Assembly: GCA_036651815.1 (NCBI GenBank)
Contig: JAVVXB010000006.1
Coordinates: 38,433-102,432, forward strand
Length of the DNA stretch: 64,000 nt
Direction of reading: 5' to 3'
Origin: JAVVXB01 sp036651815
GTDB lineage: Bacteria > Bacillota > Clostridia > Christensenellales > CAG-138
Both the position numbers and the translations under genes were made by a program. The notes beneath the pieces were generated by a model. That model had not been told where the DNA came from, did no database searches, and worked only from the letters and a program-made list of their open reading frames with translations. Of this stretch, positions 33,857-42,419 are shown in pieces. Position 1 is the first letter of the stretch. The number at the start of each line of letters is the position of its first letter.

Positions 33857-35932
33857 TCAATCCTGATTCCTTGGTTTGTCCGCATGTACATGACGTACCG
33901 CATTGCGGCTTTGTGGTTGCACCGCAGGTTGTGACTTGTGTTCGAATATCTTAGGCGTACGCAATGAACCAATCGGCAAATGAGATTCCTCTTCTTCATA
34001 TTCTTCATATATACGTGAAGAATCCATCTGTGTTACTGTCGTTTTCGGTTGCACCGACGATGTGTAATCGGCTGGAGGAACCGCATTTTTTGTTTGCTGC
34101 GGGAGCATCGGTGGCGCAGCCGATTCCCATTGCTGCGCATTGTGCGGCAATTGAACATCGTTTACTCTGCTTCCGAAGCTTGGCGCATAGGCGCGCTGAC
34201 CTTCGTACGTATCCTCATACTCAATCGGAACCGTCGGATGTGGCATATCTTCCGGCGATGGTAGCGGAATGGGTTTTGGACGTGGCGGCGTTGAATACCC
34301 GTTTTCATGACGCATGGTCGTTTCGTGCATACGCCGTGTATACGACGCTTCCTCCGCCGCCATGTTTTTCGGTATCTCATAGGGATGCGCTGGCGAATCG
34401 AATAGTTCATCCAGATCGTCTTCATCGTCACGATCATCAAAGCGAATGTGTCCGCTTCGGCTGCGTTCCATAACGCTCAACGTTATCAGCACAATAAAGG
34501 CAACGACCATCAGCATGCCAAGTGTGATCAGTATTTTGGAGATGGTCGAGCTCATGAAGTTAAACATCCCCATATTATTGTCGTTTGTTGGCTCCGGCGA
34601 TGCATCCGGTGCTGGCGATCCCGCCGCGTCATACGCAACCGGCAGCATGCAATTGCCCAGTTCTCGCGTGGTACCGGTTGGATCATTTCCTTTTATAGTA
34701 AACTGCAGATTGCGCGGCGCTCCCAAAAGAATTTCCTGATCGAATGAAGTGTCGCCTGTGGACAGCATATCAAAGGATTTAATGACGCCCAAGGTCGACT
34801 CCGCAACGGCAACATTTTTTAGTTCCACAAGGCTGTGATTGGTCACAATGATGCGCGCAACAACTTTCCCGCTTTCGCTGGTCCAAGGTGTTACGGTTTC
34901 TGCCCGCACACTGACCTGTATCTGCGTATCATCCACAAATGGATAGACTTCATAAGCCTTGGTCGATTCCAGCTTATATGGCATTCCCATGGAATCCGTT
35001 CCGGTCAGTATGAATTTAACGTTGCGTAGCGGTTCAGTCATAACCGGAACCACTTGAAATGAATGCGTAGTACTCTCCCCAGTCTTCAGCGAAAAAGGCG
35101 CACTGTTGACAGAATTGTTGCGTTCATCCGTGATATTGATGCCCTCAATGGTTTGATTCCCGCTATTTTTAATATCCAAGGTAAAATTAACACCTGCCGC
35201 AGTCGGCGTACCCATCTCAATATTTAAATCGAGCTTTATTAACAGCATGGTAAGCGTAAGCGGTTCGATTGCGGAAAACGTCTTGGTCTTTCCATTGACC
35301 GAATATGTGACAAACGGCGTGCTGACAACACTCTCTGTCCCCATCGTATAGGTGCGATCCAACGAAAACGTATCTCCGGCGCGCAGCATCTCCTGTTTGA
35401 GAATCGGGTTATCGCTGATGTTCTCATCAATCAGCGTAATATCCGTCATATCAAATTTGGTTTGGTTTTTCAGCGCATAGGTGAGCGATATGTTCTCACC
35501 CTGCCTGACCGAGTTTGCACTGGCAGATCGCAGCACCGTAATGACAGGATCGGAGGCACGCGCAATCGTGATCTGAATGTCCTGCGTAATTGGTTCGCCG
35601 TTGCGAATGCCGGCGATGATAAACGGAATGGGTGATCCCAGTTGCGATTCCGAAACATGCAAATCTAGGATGATATCACGTGCCTCGCCATTGGGTGGAA
35701 TGGTCTGGTTCTTGAGAATTTCGTGCGGCGTGCCAAGATAGCTGATGGTGATGTTGCCCAGCTCATAGTCCGAATAGTTTGACACGACAAACGTAAAAGC
35801 AACGGTACCGGTATCGCTCAGTTCCGTCGGGGTTGCCGTTACACTCACCTTCATTTCCTCAGCATGCGCAACAGGCATGAACAGCAGCATGCACATTAGA
35901 AACAGGATCGTTCCGAACGCTCGTTTCTTCAT
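33857..35932 (-). CDS. Secreted surface protein with repeated Ig-like (DUF11/CARDB-type) domains, one membrane segment and a cytoplasmic tail
   Basis: A 691-residue protein. The signal peptide is at residues 1-25 (MKKRAFGTILFL..AHAEE). Four or so beta-rich repeats of about 100 residues follow; each has a form of NxTxxxxxNxS..L.N and a turn such as LKTGES or LRAGDT, as in DUF11/CARDB/NEW3 domains that make up bacterial surface stalks. A Pro/Asp-rich spacer, a membrane segment (about residues 468-490) and a 200-residue charged, proline-rich inner tail complete it. The tail is unusual for such proteins and might contact cytoplasmic partners. Domains are named from pattern, not a search. A good ribosome site AAGGAG precedes the ATG. 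Confidence 0.8.
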   Translation of the reverse strand: MKKRAFGTILFLMCMLLFMPVAHAEEMKVSVTATPTELSDTGTVAFTFVVSNYSDYELGNITISYLGTPHEILKNQTIPPNGEARDIILDLHVSESQLGSPIPFIIAGIRNGEPITQDIQITIARASDPVITVLRSASANSVRQGENISLTYALKNQTKFDMTDITLIDENISDNPILKQEMLRAGDTFSLDRTYTMGTESVVSTPFVTYSVNGKTKTFSAIEPLTLTMLLIKLDLNIEMGTPTAAGVNFTLDIKNSGNQTIEGINITDERNNSVNSAPFSLKTGESTTHSFQVVPVMTEPLRNVKFILTGTDSMGMPYKLESTKAYEVYPFVDDTQIQVSVRAETVTPWTSESGKVVARIIVTNHSLVELKNVAVAESTLGVIKSFDMLSTGDTSFDQEILLGAPRNLQFTIKGNDPTGTTRELGNCMLPVAYDAAGSPAPDASPEPTNDNNMGMFNFMSSTISKILITLGMLMVVAFIVLITLSVMERSRSGHIRFDDRDDEDDLDELFDSPAHPYEIPKNMAAEEASYTRRMHETTMRHENGYSTPPRPKPIPLPSPEDMPHPTVPIEYEDTYEGQRAYAPSFGSRVNDVQLPHNAQQWESAAPPMLPQQTKNAVPPADYTSSVQPKTTVTQMDSSRIYEEYEEEESHLPIGSLRTPKIFEHKSQPAVQPQSRNAVRHVHADKPRNQD

Positions 35933-35981
35933 AACAAAAACTCCTTAATGAGCAAAGTATCCCCCGTTTTTAACAGAATGA

Positions 35982-36620
35982 TTACTGTTGCCGCATAACG
36001 TTTTGCCGCAAGATCGGCGTTGCTTTGCCATCCGATCCATCTCGGATTCTAGCAAGTAGCACGTCCACCGCGTCCTCGAACACAAAAAAAGTCGCGCAAA
36101 CCACATCTGAATATTGCGTCTGCACAATTTCCGCAGTTTGGTGGAGTAGGCGTTCCAAGCTTGCCCAAAGAGGATAGGATACCGTCAAATCAAATAGCAT
36201 TGCAGGTGCCATCTGAACGATATCAGCCGCTTCCACCGCCTGCACGGCCGCGCCGGTATACGCTCTGATAAGCCCGCCGGCCCCAAGCAGAATACCGCCA
36301 AAGTACCGCGTAACAACACAGAGTACATTGGTCAGTTCGTTTTGCAGCAGCACATGCAAAATCGGCATCCCAGCCGTGCCAGAAGGTTCTCCATCATCTG
36401 AGGAGCGCGCCGTGCCGCCGTTTACACCGAGTCGAAATGCATAGCAATGATGTCTGGCATCCCAGTTCTGTTTTTTGACCGTCTCAAGCTGCCGTATGGT
36501 TTCCTGCTCGTTGTCGAAAGGAAAGCAGCGCCCGATGAACCGCGATTTTTGAATCACGATCTCCGCTTCGCTGCTTTTCCGTATAGTTCGATACGGTTTC
36601 AGGCTTTCAAAATCCTGCAA
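35982..36620 (-). CDS. yigZ: YigZ family protein (IMPACT-like, UPF0029)
   Basis: A 212-residue YigZ/IMPACT family protein. The N-terminal UPF0029 domain shows KSRFIGRC, then DARHHCYAFRLG, SSDDGEPSGTAGMPIL and VVTRYFGGILLGAGGLIRAY, all diagnostic. A C-terminal DUF1949 domain follows. The eukaryotic homologue modulates translation control through GCN1; the bacterial role is not settled. Its first 22 bases overlap the end of tyrS, so the two are co-translated. Confidence 0.95.
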   Translation of the reverse strand: MQDFESLKPYRTIRKSSEAEIVIQKSRFIGRCFPFDNEQETIRQLETVKKQNWDARHHCYAFRLGVNGGTARSSDDGEPSGTAGMPILHVLLQNELTNVLCVVTRYFGGILLGAGGLIRAYTGAAVQAVEAADIVQMAPAMLFDLTVSYPLWASLERLLHQTAEIVQTQYSDVVCATFFVFEDAVDVLLARIRDGSDGKATPILRQNVMRQQ

Positions 36621-37831
36621 AAGCTCTTCTTGCCCTTTCGCAAAATAATACCGTCACCATCCAATGCAGCTTCCGTTAGCGTTTCCGCAAATGAATCCAC
36701 CTTGTTGTCGCCAGCAAACACGCCTCCGCCTTCAATCAGCCGCCTTGCATCGCTCTTGCTGGAAGCAAGCTTGCAGAGTACCAGCAACTCGGGAACCCGC
36801 AATCCGCTCTCCGCAATCTGATCTACGGTAAGCTTGATGGTCGGCATGTGCGTAGCATCCCCGCCGCTGCCAAAGAGCGCTTCAGCGGCGGCCTGCGCTT
36901 TGTTTGCTTCTTCCTCGCCATGCACCTGAGCCGTGATTGTATAGGCCAGAACCCGCTTTGCTTCATTGATTTCATTGTCCTGCAAGGAGCTGAGACGGCG
37001 CACCTCATCCATTGGCAGAAAGGTCAATAGTGACAGGCAACGTTCCACATCCGCATCGGAAACGTTACGCCAGTATTGATAAAAATCATAAACGCTGCAC
37101 TTCTCCGGATCCAGCCAAAGCGCACCTTTTTCGGTCTTGCCCATCTTGTTGCCCTCACTCGTTAGCAGCAATTGCGTGGTTAGGGCAAAGGCAGGTTTCT
37201 GTTCCTTACGCCGAATTAAGTCGGCACCAGCTAAAATGTTGCTCCACTGATCGTCTCCGCCCATTTCCAGGCAGCAACCGTATTCCTGATTCAACCGAAG
37301 AAAATCATAGCTCTGCATGAGCATATAACTCATCTCGAAAAAAGTCAGTCCCTTCTCCAACCGCTGTTTATAGCAGTCCGCTGTCAGCATACGATTCACA
37401 GAGAAGAGTACGCCGATATCCCGCATAAAATCCAAAAAGTTTAACGGACGTAGCCAATCCGCATTATTCACCATCAAAGCTTTTCCTTCGCTGAAATCAA
37501 TCAAACGTGCCATTTGCTTTTTGAAGCAGGACGCGTTGTAATCCAGTTCTTCCCGGCTAAGCATTTTACGCATGTCCGACTTCCCGGATGGATCGCCAAT
37601 GGATGCTGTCCCGCCGCCAAGCAGTGCAATGGGCCGATGTCCCGCCCGCTGCATGTGTGCCATGGTCATGAGCGCCACATAGTGACCGATGTGCAGACTG
37701 TCCGCCGTTGGATCAAATCCGATATAGAAGGTTACTTTTTCCTTGCCAAGCAGCTCTTTCAATTCTTCCGGGTGTGAGCATTGCTTTAAAAACCCGCGCT
37801 CTTCTAAAATATCATATACATTTTGTTCCAT
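36599..37831 (-). CDS. tyrS: Tyrosyl-tRNA synthetase
   Basis: A 410-residue class I synthetase that charges tRNA-Tyr. Motifs: GFDPTADSLHIGHYV with HIGH; the KMSKS counterpart GNKMGKTEKGALW; and a C-terminal S4 RNA-binding domain (about residues 345-405). The KMGKT form belongs to the TyrZ/TyrS2-like group. The ATG at 37829-37831 has GGGAGG upstream. No T-box lies ahead, in contrast to valS; instead there is a plain promoter with a palindrome. It heads the run with yigZ and the surface protein. Confidence 0.97.
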   Translation of the reverse strand: MEQNVYDILEERGFLKQCSHPEELKELLGKEKVTFYIGFDPTADSLHIGHYVALMTMAHMQRAGHRPIALLGGGTASIGDPSGKSDMRKMLSREELDYNASCFKKQMARLIDFSEGKALMVNNADWLRPLNFLDFMRDIGVLFSVNRMLTADCYKQRLEKGLTFFEMSYMLMQSYDFLRLNQEYGCCLEMGGDDQWSNILAGADLIRRKEQKPAFALTTQLLLTSEGNKMGKTEKGALWLDPEKCSVYDFYQYWRNVSDADVERCLSLLTFLPMDEVRRLSSLQDNEINEAKRVLAYTITAQVHGEEEANKAQAAAEALFGSGGDATHMPTIKLTVDQIAESGLRVPELLVLCKLASSKSDARRLIEGGGVFAGDNKVDSFAETLTEAALDGDGIILRKGKKSFCRILKA

Positions 37832-37856
37832 CTAAGATAACCTCCCAATCCAATTA

Positions 37857-37896
37857 CATACATATGTATGATATCATATTCCCCAAAAAGAAACAA
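37857..37896 (-). promoter_or_regulatory. Promoter of tyrS with a palindromic possible operator
   Basis: TTGTTT (37891-37896) and TATCAT (37868-37873) on the minus strand, 17 bases apart. A perfect 14-base palindrome CATACATATGTATG (37857-37870) overlaps the -10 box and start point, a good place for a repressor. The same pair of boxes is used at yicC (54509-54537). Confidence 0.55.
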
Positions 37897-37946
37897 TGCA
37901 CAAGAACAGCGAAACCGGGGGCACAAAATCAAATTGCTGATTTCCC

Positions 37947-37975
37947 TTGACGAGAACGTCTGATTATGCTATAGT
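37947..37975 (+). promoter_or_regulatory. Promoter of the initiator tRNA gene
   Basis: TTGACG (37947-37952) and TATAGT (37970-37975) with a 17-base spacer, about 25 bases before the tRNA. Confidence 0.75.
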
Positions 37976-38000
37976 AACAAATGTTCTCTGAAAAGAGCGT

Positions 38001-38076
<76 letters not shown>

Positions 38077-38078
38077 TT

Positions 38079-38128
38079 GCGAGTGTCCTTATAGCATTTC
38101 AAGATGCTGTAGGGACGTTCGTTTTTTT
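38079..38128 (+). terminator. Intrinsic terminator of the tRNA-fMet gene
   Basis: CGAGTGTCC and TATAGCAT pair with ATGCTGTA and GGGACGTTCG, followed by seven T. Confidence 0.85.
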
Positions 38129-38171
38129 ATGTTTTCAATGTGCTGTGGATCGTAACTAAGGACAGCTTAAT

Positions 38172-38282
38172 CTATACTTCGCCAAATGTACTTTCTAAGG
38201 ATACCCCGTACTCGCGCAAGGCACTGACAAACGCCAGTAATTGATCAGTGTGACGGGTAATCCGTGAAACGCTTTTTACTAG
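38172..38282 (-). pseudogene. Serine recombinase/resolvase fragment
   Basis: About 36 codons on the minus strand read VKSVSRITRHTD followed by LLAFVSALREYGVSLES, then a stop. This matches the resolvase-domain section around the conserved S-x-S/R-R-x-T/N-R-x-T/N and the following helix of large serine recombinases. Nothing of the N-terminal active serine or of the C-terminal domains remains. It is a relic of an integrated element beside the tRNA gene. Confidence 0.6.
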
Positions 38283-38344
38283 AGTGTGTTTCCAAAAGGA
38301 TATTGGGAAGAAATATCGAATATATATGCAGAGGTGTTAAAGCT

Positions 38345-38698
38345 GGCAACAAATATTCGACGTTATGAACTCACGGATCATGACTGGGAATGATTGAGTC
38401 CGTATTTTCCAGATCGACAAGCAGCAGAAAATGGAGACCAAAAAAAGATTTTTGACAGATATTGAATGGGATTCTATGGATTGCTCGTAGTGGTGCAGCA
38501 TGGCGTGATTTGCCGGAACGATAGATGCGGAACATGGCAGACAGTTTACAAACGATTTGTACAATGGCAGGAATCCGGACTATTGGAGCAAATCTTAAAT
38601 GATTTGAGTGCAGATGCGGATCTACAGGATATCAGTATTGACAGTACGTATGTGAAAGCGCACAAGGCCAGCGCAGGAGTCGTAAAAAGGGGGGGCTG
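38345..38698 (+). pseudogene. Broken IS5-family (IS427-like) transposase
   Basis: The plus strand reads RRYELTDHDWE, stop, LSPYFPD in one frame, NGILWIARSGAAWRDLPER in a second, and GTWQTVYKRF..DADLQDISIDSTYVKAHKASAG in a third. Put together these are the N-terminal half of an IS427-group IS5 transposase, with at least two frameshifts and an internal stop. It ends abruptly at a G-rich tract (near 38690), with the catalytic C-terminal half missing. Inactive. Confidence 0.85.
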
Positions 38699-38715
38699 AG
38701 CCCCTCCAACCAGTG

Positions 38716-38918
38716 TATTGGAATCAGTCGCGGAGGATGCGTCGAGCGAATTATGGCGTCATCCGAATGAGCCAGTTGAAAGACTCTGGACGCGTAGACA
38801 GGAAACCATCTCTCATTACATTGAGTGCTTTAATAACTCTGTACGCCCTCATTCAGCCCTTGGCTGGATTTTACCAGATGACTTTGCTAAGGGGGTGTTG
38901 CCTAACGTTGCCGCTTAA
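38716..38918 (+). pseudogene. C-terminal fragment of an IS3-family transposase (integrase domain)
   Basis: About 66 codons; the end reads ETISHYIECFNNSVRPHSALGWILPDDF, the well-known last part of the rve integrase domain of IS3-type OrfB (Y-N-x-x-R-P-H-x-x-L-G, then TPxEF). The front is missing and it follows directly on the IS5 fragment, so one element's debris has been joined to another's. Confidence 0.75.
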
Positions 38919-39438
38919 CAGTTTGAATGATACAAAATCCTGTGATTCATTCTATTTTTCAGAGCTTTTTATTGTCTATTTTATCGGGAATGGCTCACCC
39001 CTTGGATCATACGCAACGACGCACCGGCATCGCTCGTGCCGGCGGTAAGCATCGTCCGTTACATTGTCCGGATAATCATAAACACCTTCCATCCTGGAAC
39101 ACCATTCACAACACCTATATTCCGCACGACGGATAATTCGTGGTCGAAGTCCCGCCTTGTTTTAAAACTCCGCGTTACATTTTAACGTATCATCCACGAT
39201 GGACTGAGAAAACGTCTTGACCGGCTCATCGAGGATCCATGCAACACGGTCGAACGACTCCGCATTTGCAAGTCTATGAACACTTCCTTTCAGACGTTGA
39301 CTCTATACGCTGAGTTTTGTCTGAAAGGAAGTCCTTTTATTTGCTTTTACATAAATATTTTCGGTCTCTTGTTGCTGCCCAAATCTGTATTTTTTCTGTA
39401 TGTCTGGTTGCTTTATGTTGATCTCACGGCGACTCTAT
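38919..39438. mobile_element. Degenerate mobile-element debris without intact genes
   Basis: The 520 bases between the transposase remnants and pyrH hold no gene with a ribosome site. Short stretches look like worn coding sequence (for example 39205-39290, plus strand, reading LRKRLDRLIEDPCNTVERLR) but match nothing I know. It contains a long perfect inverted repeat (39282-39332). Confidence 0.5.
39282..39340 (+). terminator. Long perfect hairpin, probable plus-strand terminator
   Basis: ACTTCCTTTCAGAC (39282-39295) and its exact complement (39319-39332) form 14 pairs, followed by CCTTTTATTT on the plus strand. It must have ended a plus-strand transcript that no longer has a recognisable gene, or it belongs to a small RNA or to an inverted-repeat element. 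Confidence 0.55.
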
Positions 39439-40122
39439 CTAGGAAATGCAGGTTCCAATGCAACTTTCCGTAAAGACCGATAAAATTTGATCAAGCGCAA
39501 ATACGTGTATGGGAATGTGCTGTTCCTTGCACAGCGTAATTGCTGTCAGATCCGTTGCGTGAAGATTGTCCGCAATTACGCGGTCATAGGTGAGCTTTGT
39601 ATAGCGTTTGACATTCGGATTAATTTTCGGATCATCGCTATAGACTGCGTCCACGTTTTTAGCCAGCAACAACACATCCGCGCCAATCTCCGCAGCGCGA
39701 AGCGCGGCAGCTGTGTCTGTGGAAAAAAACGGGCATCCACTCCCGCAAGCAAAAATGACAATACTTCCTCTTTCCAATTGTTCCTTTGCGTCTCGAGCTG
39801 TGTATAGATCACAGAAAACAGGCATGGGAACGGCGGAAAGCACGCATGCCGACGCCCCCAGCCGCACCAACGCATCCTGTAACGCAATCGCATTGATGGC
39901 GGTGGCCAGCATGCCCATATGATCCGCACGGTTACGCTCCATCTTGCCGGCACTACGTCCGCGTATTATGTTTCCGCCGCCTACAACAACGCCTATTTCA
40001 ACGCCTTGTTTCTGCAGCGTGATCAGCTTTTTAGCCGTTTCTTGTATGGTATCCGCGCTCAACGCATTTCCAGCGGCTGACAGTGCCTCACCACTGATTT
40101 TCAGCAAAACTCGTTTGTACAT
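39439..40122 (-). CDS. pyrH: Uridylate kinase (UMP kinase)
   Basis: A 227-residue amino-acid-kinase-fold enzyme that phosphorylates UMP to UDP. Conserved parts: RVLLKISGEAL, VVGGGNIIRG, RADHMGMLATAINAIAL, GCPFFSTDTAAALRAAEI and ATDLTAITLC (MDxTA in most homologues). Slightly shorter than usual. It follows tsf as in most Firmicutes, but a terminator lies between them. The ribosome recycling factor gene frr, normally next, is replaced by transposon debris. Confidence 0.94.
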   Translation of the reverse strand: MYKRVLLKISGEALSAAGNALSADTIQETAKKLITLQKQGVEIGVVVGGGNIIRGRSAGKMERNRADHMGMLATAINAIALQDALVRLGASACVLSAVPMPVFCDLYTARDAKEQLERGSIVIFACGSGCPFFSTDTAAALRAAEIGADVLLLAKNVDAVYSDDPKINPNVKRYTKLTYDRVIADNLHATDLTAITLCKEQHIPIHVFALDQILSVFTESCIGTCIS

Positions 40123-40149
40123 GATTCAATCTCCTCTCCCATGAACCCG

Positions 40150-40187
40150 ATTTTTAAAAGAAAGGAACACGTTGCCGTGTTCCTTTC
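40150..40187 (-). terminator. Intrinsic terminator between tsf and pyrH
   Basis: A 12-pair perfect stem GAAAGGAACACG/CGTGTTCCTTTC (40160-40171, 40176-40187) followed by TTTTAAAAATC on the minus strand. It would separate much of the rpsB-tsf transcription from pyrH, leaving pyrH to read-through. Confidence 0.8.
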
Positions 40188-40200
40188 GGTCGATACCGAC

Positions 40201-41100
40201 TTACGTATTCATTTGGCTCATAACTTCTTGAGCAAAGTCGTCCTGGCGTTTTTGCAAACCTTCACCCATCTCAAAGCGGGTAAACCGAATCACTTTCAGA
40301 TCCTGTCCGCATTCGGAAAGCATCTGCGCCACGGTCTTATCCTGATCCTTTACAAAGAGCTGTTCCATCAGGCAGACCTCTTTATAGTATTTATCCACGC
40401 GGCCATGCACCATCTTCTCAATGATGGCATCCGGCTTCGGCTTCGGTTCGTTTTTAGCCTGCGCACGCAGGATTTCCATCTCATGCTCCACCTCGGCAGT
40501 CGGAACCTCGCTTTTTTCAATATAGGTCGGCTTGGCTGCGGCAATCTGAAGCGCCACACCATGAATTGCTTCACGCGCAGCATCCGTTTGCGGTGCAGCA
40601 TTGGTTTCAACCAATACGCCGATCTTACCGCCAAGATGGATATAGCTATCCGTCGCCCCATCATAGCGGACAAAACGGCGGACGCTAATCTTTTCACCAA
40701 TCTTTGCACTTGCTTCATTCACAAGCAACCGGAACGACTTGCCGGGTTCTTCCACATAGTCAGAATCCAACAACGACTCAATATCCGCAGGATTTGTTTT
40801 TCCCGCCTGGAGCGCAACGGCATCGACGAGCGCCTTAAAGTTATCGGTCTTTGTGACAAAATCCGTCTCACAGTTCACTTCAACAAGTACTCCGTAATCG
40901 GCCGTCACAAAGGCACCAACGAGACCTTCTGCAGCAATGCGGCTGGCTTTCTTGGCAGCAGCGGCAAGACCCTTTTCACGCAGAAAATCCTTCGCCTTTT
41001 CGACATCACCTGCGCACTCAGTCAACGCTTTTTTGCAGTCCATCATACCGGCGCCGGTTATTTCACGCAACGCCATTACATCTTTTGCTGTAAATGCCAT
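40201..41100 (-). CDS. tsf: Translation elongation factor Ts
   Basis: A 299-residue guanine-nucleotide exchange factor for EF-Tu. The N-terminal UBA-like domain has LREITGAGMMDCKKALTE, and the next conserved part VEVNCETDFV is present, as is the dimerisation region. The ATG at 41098-41100 starts the family sequence MAFTAKDV; AGGAGG is 11 bases upstream. It follows rpsB by 21 bases. Confidence 0.97.
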   Translation of the reverse strand: MAFTAKDVMALREITGAGMMDCKKALTECAGDVEKAKDFLREKGLAAAAKKASRIAAEGLVGAFVTADYGVLVEVNCETDFVTKTDNFKALVDAVALQAGKTNPADIESLLDSDYVEEPGKSFRLLVNEASAKIGEKISVRRFVRYDGATDSYIHLGGKIGVLVETNAAPQTDAAREAIHGVALQIAAAKPTYIEKSEVPTAEVEHEMEILRAQAKNEPKPKPDAIIEKMVHGRVDKYYKEVCLMEQLFVKDQDKTVAQMLSECGQDLKVIRFTRFEMGEGLQKRQDDFAQEVMSQMNT

Positions 41101-41121
41101 AGTCTGTATATCCTCCTGCAA

Positions 41122-41859
41122 TTATGCTTCGACTTCTTCAATGATCTCTGCGGTTGGTTCGCCGGCATCCATCGACTCACCCTGCTTACCCTCGATGACT
41201 GCATCAGCCATCTTCGCGGCAATCAGTTTGACTGCGCGAATTGCATCATCATTGCCCGGAATCGGGTAATCGACTTCATCAGGATCACAGTTCGTATCAA
41301 TAATTGCAATGATCGGAATGTGCAGCGTACGTGCCTCTGCAACCGCAATGTGCTCCTTGCGCGGATCAACAATGAACAGTGCCCCCGGAAGCTTCTTCAT
41401 GTCTTTAATTCCGCCAAGGTTCTTTTCGAGTTTTTCCTGTTCTAATTTAAGACCGAGAACCTCTTTCTTGGGCAGCAAATCAAATTCGCCGCTCGTTTCC
41501 ATCTGCTCAATCTTGCGCAAACGGGCAACGCGGCCCTGAATGGTCTTGAAGTTGGTCAGCATACCGCCAAGCCAACGCTGATTCACATAGAACATTTCGC
41601 AACGTTTTGCTTCCTGTTCGATGGATTCCTGCGCTTGCTTCTTCGTGCCAACAAACAAGATGGTCTGGTTGTTCATCGATAAATCGCGAATGAAATTGTA
41701 AGCTTCTTCGATTTTTTTAACCGTCTTTTGAAGATCGATGATGTAGATGCCATTGCGTTCCGTGAAGATGAATTCCTTCATCTTCGGGTTCCAGCGGCGG
41801 GTCTGATGGCCGAAATGCACACCGGCCTCCAACAGTTGTTTCATGGAAATCACGGACAT
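41122..41859 (-). CDS. rpsB: 30S ribosomal protein S2
   Basis: A 245-residue S2 protein of the small ribosomal subunit. It begins MSVISMKQLLEAGVHFGHQ, followed by RRWNPKMKEFIFTERNGIYIIDL and later IAIIDTNCDPDEVDYPIPGNDDAI, all typical. The ATG at 41857-41859 has GAGGAGG 9 bases upstream. An acidic C-terminal tail follows the usual end. Confidence 0.98.
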   Translation of the reverse strand: MSVISMKQLLEAGVHFGHQTRRWNPKMKEFIFTERNGIYIIDLQKTVKKIEEAYNFIRDLSMNNQTILFVGTKKQAQESIEQEAKRCEMFYVNQRWLGGMLTNFKTIQGRVARLRKIEQMETSGEFDLLPKKEVLGLKLEQEKLEKNLGGIKDMKKLPGALFIVDPRKEHIAVAEARTLHIPIIAIIDTNCDPDEVDYPIPGNDDAIRAVKLIAAKMADAVIEGKQGESMDAGEPTAEIIEEVEA

Positions 41860-41964
41860 GATAAGTAACCTCCTCGTTATTATTTCCACCTTTTGCATCT
41901 TCTTTCCGAGAAACCGTTTCCGGCACGAGCCCGAAAATCCGCAAAAGTGCGTGATACCTCATGC

Positions 41965-41993
41965 ATTATGGCACAAAGCAAGCCAAAATGCAA
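41965..41993 (-). promoter_or_regulatory. Promoter of rpsB-tsf
   Basis: TTGCAT (41988-41993) and CATAAT (41965-41970) on the minus strand, 17 bases apart, leave a leader of about 100 bases that includes a GC-rich segment able to fold; S2 often regulates its own leader, but no known motif was identified. Confidence 0.6.
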
Positions 41994-42055
41994 TCTGCTT
42001 TTTCTGCATTCACAAAAAAAGCACAAACAAACAAAATTATTCTAATGATTCGTCC

Positions 42056-42340
42056 TTATTCTTCATCGTTTTCGGATATTTGCTCATCAAACAGTTCTGT
42101 AAACTCTTCAAATACCTCGTCGAGTAAAATGGGATTGTCGATGGATCTATAATTCTCCTCTCCATTTTCCTTGACCACCTCAAGCAGTACAACTTCGTCC
42201 TCTTCCACGTTTTCGATTTTATCAACTGGCAGCAGCGCAACATAGCGCTTGCCTTCATAATCAAACGACATCAGCAAATCAAACGAAACTTCATTGCCGT
42301 CTTCATCCAGCAATTGAATGATCGTCCCTTGTTCTTCCAT
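42056..42340 (-). CDS. DUF1292 family protein
   Basis: A 94-residue acidic protein of the DUF1292 family (YrzB-like), common in Firmicutes, function unknown. It opens with EEQGTIIQLLDEDGNEVSFDLL and shows EGKRYVALLPV, both typical; the tail is very acidic. The ATG at 42338-42340 has AAGGAG 8 bases upstream. It lies after the EF-G-like gene and a hairpin, alone on its transcript or by read-through. Confidence 0.9.
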   Translation of the reverse strand: MEEQGTIIQLLDEDGNEVSFDLLMSFDYEGKRYVALLPVDKIENVEEDEVVLLEVVKENGEENYRSIDNPILLDEVFEEFTELFDEQISENDEE

Positions 42341-42383
42341 CGTATACACTCCTTTTTTTATTTAAATTCTGTAACATACAAAG

Positions 42384-42406
42384 GGAGGGCAGGAACACTG
42401 CCCTCC
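42384..42406 (-). terminator. Hairpin after the EF-G-like gene, probable weak terminator
   Basis: GGAGGGCAG and CTGCCCTCC form nine pairs around a five-base loop, 14 bases beyond the stop codon; the tail CTTTGTATGTT is only moderately T-rich. Confidence 0.55.
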
Positions 42407-42419
42407 ACAAAAGCGAGGA

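Noticed and set aside
40141..41445. A 434-codon open frame on the plus strand opposite tsf and rpsB
   Set aside because: It lies wholly over two certain genes on the other strand, has no ribosome site and no family likeness; it is an antisense shadow.
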